Made by a program: the position numbers and the translations under genes
Assembly: GCA_905233775.1 (NCBI GenBank)
Contig: CAJOEB010000023.1
Location: 1,359-11,732, forward strand
From: an uncultured Alphaproteobacteria bacterium
GTDB taxonomy: Bacteria > Pseudomonadota > Alphaproteobacteria > UBA3830
Direction: 5' to 3'
DNA: 10,374 nucleotides
The notes under the pieces: model-generated
The model's database searches: none
Told to the model about the DNA's origin: nothing
The model's input: the letters and a program-made list of their open reading frames with translations, nothing else
Shown here: in pieces, positions 7,384-10,374 of the stretch
Position numbering within the stretch: the first letter of the stretch is position 1
How the letters are laid out: every line of letters starts with the position of its first letter

Positions 7384-7703
7384 TAATAAACAGCTAAGCC
7401 TGAAAATCGGCGTTTTCCCAACTGTTCCATGACTTCATTTGCTTCTGACTCAGTGGGCACCAAAGTAGCTTTCGTCTAACTCAGATTCTCACAATTTTCT
7501 CTCTTATTCTCTAAATAAATGCTCTATAAATGATCTAATATCAGTTCTCGAAATTCGTTGTAATATCTGTTACTTGTTTTACGATTTAGTTTCAAAATTT
7601 TCGCCGCTGAACTTGCCGTTATGTCTTCGCTAAAATGTTCTATTATTTTCTTGATCTTATATACGCTTAATCTATTGCAGTTTATTCCTTATTCCATACA
7701 CCT

Positions 7704-7727
7704 TTACAAAGATGATGGTCTAACGCC
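7704..7727 (-). repeat. Right terminal inverted repeat of the IS1595-type relic
   Basis: Read on the - strand it starts GGCGTTAGACCATCAT and pairs with the left repeat at 19 of 24 positions. It lies 6 bp upstream of the transposase start codon, at the transposase N-terminal side, as expected. Confidence 0.65.
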
Positions 7728-7787
7728 ATATTTTTTGGTGATTATTAATAATGGTGATAACATCTACTCATAATTTTTTAATGTATT

Positions 7788-7796
7788 TGTTATAAT
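7788..7796 (+). promoter_or_regulatory. Extended -10 promoter for secA
   Basis: TGTTATAAT is a perfect extended -10 (TGnTATAAT) with a full-consensus TATAAT at 7791-7796. No good -35 hexamer stands 17 bp upstream (TCATAA at 7768-7773), which is normal for extended -10 promoters. Transcription would start near 7803, giving a leader of about 34 nt before ATG 7837. The site lies about 60 bp beyond the IS border, so the IS did not bring it. Confidence 0.55.
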
Positions 7797-7836
7797 AATT
7801 CAATTACAATATGTTGCCTGTACAACGGAGATATGG

Positions 7837-10374
7837 ATGTTATCTGGTTTTTTGAAGTCTATTTTTGGTTCGCACAATGACAGAATTGTAAAGAGATATA
7901 TGCGAACAGTTGAGGAAGTCAATGAACTTGAGGATTCTATAATCAAGTTATCAGACGAACAATTGCGCGATAAAACAGTGGAATTCAGAAAACGACTTGC
8001 AGATGGAGAAACTCTTGACGAAATTCTACCTGAAGCATTTGCAGTTGTCCGAGAAGCAGCCAAAAGAACATTAGGTTTGCGTCCATTTGATGTACAGATG
8101 GTCGGAGCGCTCGTTTTACATCATGGAATGATTGCGGAAATGAAAACAGGTGAAGGAAAAACGCTTGTCGCATCAATTGCTGTGTATTTGAACGCTCTTG
8201 AAGGTAAAGGTGTGCACGTTGTTACGGTCAATGATTATTTGGCGCGCCGCGATGCTGAATGGATGGGAAAAATCTACAAATTTCTTGGACTTACGGTAGG
8301 AATTATAATTCATGGTTTGGATGATGAGCAGCGAAGAGAACAATACAATTGTGATGTAACTTATGCCACGAATAATGAACTTGGATTTGATTATCTTCGT
8401 GACAATATGAAGTTTTATTCTTCAGAACTAGTGATGCGTCCATTTAATTATGCAATTGTTGATGAAGTCGACAGCATATTAATTGATGAAGCACGTACTC
8501 CGCTGATTATTTCAGGTGCTGCAGAAGATTCTGCTGATACTTATGTTAGTGTTAATGCTGTCATTCCGCACTTGTCTCCTGCTGATTATGAGATAGACGA
8601 AAAACAGCGGACAATTGTTCTTACAGAAGTTGGAAATGAGCATATAGAACAATTGTTGCAAGAAGCAGGGCTATTACAAACGGGAAATCTATACGATATT
8701 CAGAATATGTCGATTGTTCATCATGTAAATCAGGCTCTAAAAGCACATCATTTATTCAAAAGAGACGTTGATTATATCGTTAAAAACGGAAAAGTAATCA
8801 TTATCGATGAATTTACGGGACGTATGATGGAAGGTCGTCGTTATTCAGATGGTTTACATCAGGCTTTGGAGGCAAAAGAGGGTGTGAAAGTCGAGATGGA
8901 GAACCAAACTCTGGCATCGATTACCTTTCAAAACTTCTTCAGAATGTATAAAAAACTGTCTGGAATGACCGGAACAGCTGAAACAGAAGCTCAGGAATTA
9001 TCTGAAATTTATAAAGTCGATACCGTTGTTGTTCCTACAAACGTTCCTGTTGCGCGCCAGGATTTAGATGACGAAATATATCGAACAGCACGTGAAAAAT
9101 ACACGGCGATTATCAAATTGATCAAAGAATGCAGTGCAAGAAAACAACCTGTTCTTGTTGGAACAGTTAGTATTGAAAAATCAGAGTATTTATCATCATT
9201 ATTAAAGAAAGAGGGTATTCCGCACAATGTATTGAACGCGAGATATCATGATGTAGAAGCAGAAATTATCGCTGATGCGGGAAAGCCTGGTGCTGTTACG
9301 ATCGCTACAAACATGGCAGGACGCGGAACAGATATCAAGCTTGGTGGAAACCTAGAAATGCGTCTCGCAAGAGAACTTGTTGGCGTTGAAGACGACGAAA
9401 TTCGTAAGCAAATTCAAGAAAAAGCAGAGAAAGAGATAGCTCGAGACTTTGAAATTGTAAAACAAGCGGGAGGTTTATATGTTGTTGGAACAGAACGTCA
9501 TGAAAGCCGCAGAATAGATAATCAGTTGCGTGGAAGATCCGGAAGACAAGGAGATCCGGGAGCATCAAAATTTTTCTTATCTCTGGAAGATGATCTTATG
9601 CGAATTTTCGGCGGCGATCGTTTGGATTCTATGCTGCAAAAGCTTGGTATTGAGGAAGGCGAAGCAATTACACATCCATGGGTAAATAAGGCACTGGAGA
9701 AAGCTCAAAAACGAGTAGAAGGTCGCAACTATGATATCCGAAAACAATTGCTGAAATATGACGATGTAATGAACGAGCAAAGAAAAGTAATTTATGCTCA
9801 AAGATACGATTTGATGTCTGAAACTACTGATTTTAGCGAAGATGTAGAGGACATGCGCTTGGAAGTTATCAATAAAATCATATACAACAATGTACCGGAA
9901 AACACGCCAAGCGATATGTGGGATTATCAAGTAATTAATGACCGCTTGAATGCTTATTTTGGTTCAAATATTGAGCTAAGTAAGGATGAAAGTATGTCTC
10001 GCGACAACGCCGTTGAGATTATTTCAGAGCAAGTCAGCGTAAAAATGAAGAAAAAAGAAGAAACATATACTCCTGAAATGATGAGATATATGGAACGTAC
10101 GGTTTTATTACGATTGATTGATCAATATTGGAAGGAACATTTGCTTAATCTTGATCGTTTACGTCAGGGGATTTATTTGCGAGCGTATGGACAACGCGAT
10201 CCGCTCAATGAATATAAACAAGAAGCATTTGCGTTATTTGAACAGATGTCTGATACAATTCGATCAGAAACGGTCAAGACTTTGTCTCTGTTTGAACTTT
10301 CGGGTATTTCAAATAATTCTGATCTGGATGATTATGTCCTTGGTGATGACAATGCCAGTTCTCAAAATATGGAC
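7837..10374 (+). CDS. secA: Preprotein translocase ATPase SecA (3' end beyond window)
   Basis: The motor ATPase that drives unfolded preproteins through SecYEG. The frame is open for 846 codons to the window edge. Walker A is MKTGEGKT (102-109), and the DEVD Walker B box is at 209-212 followed by [14 protein letters not shown]. The preprotein-binding domain spans about 225-370 and ends with [15 protein letters not shown] (325-339). The second nucleotide-binding domain has NMAGRGTDI (492-500) and [13 protein letters not shown] (563-575). The helical scaffold begins near 615 ([12 protein letters not shown] at 640-651) and includes [20 protein letters not shown]. Proteobacterial SecA is usually 850-910 aa, so only the C-terminal linker and any zinc-binding tail are missing. 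The start is ATG 7837 with GGAG at 7827-7830 six nt upstream. The earlier ATG at 7833 is out of frame. No internal stop or frameshift is seen, so it is intact as far as visible. Confidence 0.98.
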   Translation, partial: MLSGFLKSIFGSHNDRIVKRYMRTVEEVNELEDSIIKLSDEQLRDKTVEFRKRLADGETLDEILPEAFAVVREAAKRTLGLRPFDVQMVGALVLHHGMIAEMKTGEGKTLVASIAVYLNALEGKGVHVVTVNDYLARRDAEWMGKIYKFLGLTVGIIIHGLDDEQRREQYNCDVTYATNNELGFDYLRDNMKFYSSELVMRPFNYAIVDEVDSILIDEARTPLIISGAAEDSADTYVSVNAVIPHLSPADYEIDEKQRTIVLTEVGNEHIEQLLQEAGLLQTGNLYDIQNMSIVHHVNQALKAHHLFKRDVDYIVKNGKVIIIDEFTGRMMEGRRYSDGLHQALEAKEGVKVEMENQTLASITFQNFFRMYKKLSGMTGTAETEAQELSEIYKVDTVVVPTNVPVARQDLDDEIYRTAREKYTAIIKLIKECSARKQPVLVGTVSIEKSEYLSSLLKKEGIPHNVLNARYHDVEAEIIADAGKPGAVTIATNMAGRGTDIKLGGNLEMRLARELVGVEDDEIRKQIQEKAEKEIARDFEIVKQAGGLYVVGTERHESRRIDNQLRGRSGRQGDPGASKFFLSLEDDLMRIFGGDRLDSMLQKLGIEEGEAITHPWVNKALEKAQKRVEGRNYDIRKQLLKYDDVMNEQRKVIYAQRYDLMSETTDFSEDVEDMRLEVINKIIYNNVPENTPSDMWDYQVINDRLNAYFGSNIELSKDESMSRDNAVEIISEQVSVKMKKKEETYTPEMMRYMERTVLLRLIDQYWKEHLLNLDRLRQGIYLRAYGQRDPLNEYKQEAFALFEQMSDTIRSETVKTLSLFELSGISNNSDLDDYVLGDDNASSQNMD

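Larger units (their letters stand above)
6664..7697 (-). pseudogene. IS1595-family DDE transposase pseudogene, interrupted three times
   Basis: Read on the - strand from ATG 7695-7697. The N-terminal helix-turn-helix reads LSVYKIKKIIEHFSEDITAS, then AAKILKLNRKTSNRYYNEFR. The first catalytic Asp is in ELDESYFG (7462-7485), reached after a frameshift. A Gly-Lys segment (GTVGKTPIFRL) comes next, then MITE C. Next are HREVAGKILVFWL, KVFVTVVPN, EELMPIIQGKILEDSTIHT and NRWKAYDDLILNSYNYYRL, where the catalytic Asp of the usual TDGW is Asn (codon 7130-7132). MITE B follows. Then come ENEFACEKSCVNNF, a stop, and CFWSYSKKRFSKFNGL-TDDKFILHLKK. A frameshift in an A7 run (plus-strand T7, 6846-6852) leads to NYKDYRDI, then MITE A, and the tail ends with TAA at 6664-6666. 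Without the MITEs about 760 nt of coding sequence remain. Several in-frame stops show it cannot make transposase. Confidence 0.8.
6638..7727 (-). mobile_element. Decayed IS1595/IS1016-type insertion sequence with three nested MITEs
   Basis: The ends are imperfect terminal inverted repeats, GGCTTTAGACCAGCAT... at 6638-6661 and its inverted partner at 7704-7727, 19 of 24 matching. Between them lies one transposase pseudogene on the - strand. Three TA-flanked elements of about 90 bp interrupt it. Without them the IS would be about 0.8 kb, a normal size for small IS1595-family members. The 8-bp target duplication known for the family is not recognisable (TCTATTTT on the left, ATATTTTT on the right), so it has decayed or one border is slightly off. 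The family call comes from transposase motifs read by eye. Confidence 0.75.

Noticed and set aside
7741..7752. Perfect 12-bp palindrome ATTATTAATAAT upstream of secA as an operator
   Set aside because: It is pure A/T in an A/T-rich leader, about 35 bp upstream of the -10 box, with no second copy. Too weak to call.
6590..7836. CRISPR array, toxin-antitoxin or defence island in the gene-poor stretch
   Set aside because: The repeats are only three, inverted as well as direct, irregularly spaced and explained as MITEs. The peptides are explained by one transposase. No other intact frame with support exists there.

Overview
The window looks like a piece of an AT-rich, probably host-associated alphaproteobacterial chromosome. 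Three things suggest this: a GluRS of the alphaproteobacterial second type with a VSKRIGS signature, a proteobacterial-type SecA, and low-complexity Asn/Asp/Lys insertions of the kind that AT mutation pressure produces. A Holosporales or Rickettsiales-like lineage would fit, but that is inference and rests on no alignment.

Layout. Positions 2-220 hold the C-terminal end of an unrecognised gene. Next comes a tight translation operon on the + strand: gltX (start most likely 291, alternative 273) overlapping cysS by 4 bp. A 284 bp AT-rich spacer with tandem and inverted repeats leads to tRNA-Pro(UGG) at 3382-3458. Convergent to the tRNA is a ComF-type phosphoribosyltransferase gene (3489-4211, - strand). 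Divergent from comF is a large MscS-type channel with about 11 membrane segments (4264-6021). A small orphan lipoprotein with a TTG start follows (6146-6589). The right end is secA (7837 to the window edge), still open after 846 codons.

The stretch 6590-7836 has no intact gene but is not empty. It contains a decayed insertion sequence of IS1595/IS1016 type (about 6638-7727). Imperfect terminal inverted repeats bound a transposase pseudogene on the - strand. Three related MITE-like elements of about 90 bp, here called A, B and C, lie inside it, each flanked by TA dinucleotides. Removing each element plus one TA rejoins the transposase reading frame at all three places. The transposase also carries stop codons, frameshifts, a catalytic Asp-to-Asn change and an apparent internal duplication. 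MITEs A and B are inverted to each other and form arms of about 95 bp.

Functionally the window is mostly housekeeping: aminoacyl-tRNA synthesis, a proline tRNA, protein export by SecA and osmotic protection by an MscS-like channel. ComF suggests at least remnants of DNA-uptake machinery. I found no defence system, CRISPR array, prophage or obviously new multigene system. The most interesting content is the nested IS/MITE relic, and next the unrecognised lipoprotein.
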